64,000 nt of DNA from JACNIZ01 sp964344765. GTDB lineage: Bacteria; Planctomycetota; UBA1135. The notes under the pieces are model-generated. The model was not told the origin of the DNA. It did not search any database and saw only the letters and a list, made by a program, of their open reading frames with translations. Of this stretch, positions 63,103-64,000 are shown one piece after another. Location: positions 28,714 through 92,713 of the forward strand of contig CAYFOM010000016.1 of NCBI GenBank assembly GCA_964344765.1, read 5' to 3'. Within the stretch, counting starts at the first letter, position 1, and each line of letters opens with the position of its first letter. A program made the translations under genes and the position numbers.

Positions 63103-63834
63103 ATGGATACCATCCCTCTAACTAGGTTGGCGCTGGCATTTCTGCCGGTGTTTGCTGTCTTCATCCTTCTGCAACGGTGGCAACTTGGTGTAGGTGGAGC
63201 GGTTTATGGCATGTGCCGGATGCTGGCCCAGTTGCTGGCCATCGGTTACGTATTGGTCTACTTATTCGAAGCCGAAACCCCATGGCTGGTCTTTGTGGTT
63301 TTGGCGGTGATGATCTTTGCATCCAGTGCAATTGCCCTTCGCAGCCATGGCCAAACCCTGCGCCAACAGTTGCCAAAAGCGTTGATGGCCATTGGCGGTG
63401 GCGGTGGCGTAGTTTTGGCAATCGTTGTATTTGGTGTCCTCACTCCCGAGCCTTGGTTTGCCCCGCGCTACGTCATCCCTTTGGCCGGGATGATCTTTGC
63501 CAATGCGATGAATAGCGTCAGCCTGGCTGGGGAGAGGTTGCAAGCTGAATTGAAGCGAAACGAGGACTGGGAAGTGGCACGCGCCACTGCCTTTCGCGCC
63601 GGATTACTTCCCATTACCAACTCTTTGTTCGCTGTTGGGCTCGTCTCTTTGCCCGGCATGATGACCGGGCAAATCCTATCCGGCGTTTCACCGCTGATTG
63701 CCGCCCGCTACCAAATCATGGTGATGTGCATGGTCTATTCAGCCGCAGGTTTATCAGCCGGGGCTTACTTGCAATTGATGCGCAGCAACCTAGATCAACG
63801 CCTAGTTGGAAGAACTCCGGCTAGCCGCGATTAA
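63103..63834 (+). CDS. FetB/YbbM-type (UPF0014) iron export permease
   Basis: A 243-residue membrane protein with about six or seven helices. The conserved block VIPLAGMIFANAMNSVSLAG, then RAGLLPITNSLFAVGLVSLP, and SGVSPLIAARYQIMVMCMVY is typical of UPF0014 permeases, which in E. coli (FetAB) export iron with an ATPase partner. No FetA-like ATPase is adjacent in the window; it could lie beyond 64000. Start ATG 63103 is preceded by a hairpin rather than a ribosome site. Confidence 0.85.
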   Translation: MDTIPLTRLALAFLPVFAVFILLQRWQLGVGGAVYGMCRMLAQLLAIGYVLVYLFEAETPWLVFVVLAVMIFASSAIALRSHGQTLRQQLPKALMAIGGGGGVVLAIVVFGVLTPEPWFAPRYVIPLAGMIFANAMNSVSLAGERLQAELKRNEDWEVARATAFRAGLLPITNSLFAVGLVSLPGMMTGQILSGVSPLIAARYQIMVMCMVYSAAGLSAGAYLQLMRSNLDQRLVGRTPASRD

Positions 63835-64000
63835 TAGAAGGTGATAGCCGCGGCATTGCTGTCGAAAAACAGCCCGGGGGGCTGGCGCACTACTGTCCCG
63901 TGTAACAAAAAGATTGCACACCTGATTTAGCTATTCAGCGGCACCCAGTTAGCGTAACATCCTTTCTGTAAATTCCCTCGTCCCTGCAACCGCCCTGTCT
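63835..64000. other. Intergenic end of window
   Basis: The last 166 bp after the FetB-like stop show no open frame of note, no clear hairpin-plus-T-run terminator and no RNA gene. It may contain the promoter of a gene beyond the right edge. Confidence 0.4.

Overview
The window reads as a piece of a chromosome from a diderm bacterium, most likely a planctomycete. The inference rests on three things: an unusual doubled UvrA-like ATPase, two paralogous secreted HEAT-repeat proteins whose mature N-termini read AHGGTYxGPGDxVPPG (a sequence I associate from memory with Planctomycetota), and many secreted proteins of unknown function. Genes are tightly packed. ATGA, GTGA and TTGA stop/start overlaps are common, and TTG and GTG starts are frequent. 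I see no phage, transposon, integrase or CRISPR array.

Layout. 1-5.2 kb: end of a HEAT protein, then galE, an M28 peptidase, a D-Ala-D-Ala carboxypeptidase and an inositol-monophosphatase-family enzyme. 5.2-12.9 kb: a coupled DNA-repair-like trio made of a 1319-residue UvrA-like protein, an XPB-type helicase and a helicase-associated protein. 12.9-18.4 kb: thiamine genes (ThiE-like, thiL), tsaE, an ECF sigma/anti-sigma pair, an antisense pseudopilin and a TolC-family channel. 18.5-25 kb: dusB back-to-back with a HEAT lipoprotein, then dxr-rseP-ubiA-like. 25-30 kb: purM and a run of secreted or membrane proteins. 30-34.2 kb: tandem HEAT paralogs sharing a conserved leader. 34.9-35.1 kb: an array of DnaA-box-like TTTTCCACA sequences beside an AT-rich stretch. 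35-42.3 kb: proteins of unknown function, a CvpA-like protein, a subtilisin-like protease and a BNR-repeat protein. 42.3-54.7 kb (minus strand): tRNA-Leu, a UDP-sugar pyrophosphorylase, the fatty-acid cluster rpmF-plsX-fabH-fabD-fabG-acpP-fabF, alaS, recA and a PfkB kinase. 54.7-60 kb: a flippase-like protein, a lipoprotein, an ArsR-type regulator, an ADP-ribosylglycohydrolase and an FG-GAP protein split by an amber codon. 60-64 kb: tmRNA, a small heavy-metal-binding protein interrupted by UGA, an XRE-cupin regulator with two operator-like repeats, a sulfotransferase-like/aminotransferase pair and a FetB-type permease.

The most striking item is the gene at 60407-60745. An in-frame UGA sits exactly where the first metal-binding cysteine of an HMA domain belongs, and a hairpin with the geometry of a bacterial SECIS lies 18 nt downstream. 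This is a candidate selenoprotein. Second is the UvrA-like/XPB/helicase-associated operon, in which the UvrA-like protein appears to be an internal duplication whose second half has lost its ATPase motifs.
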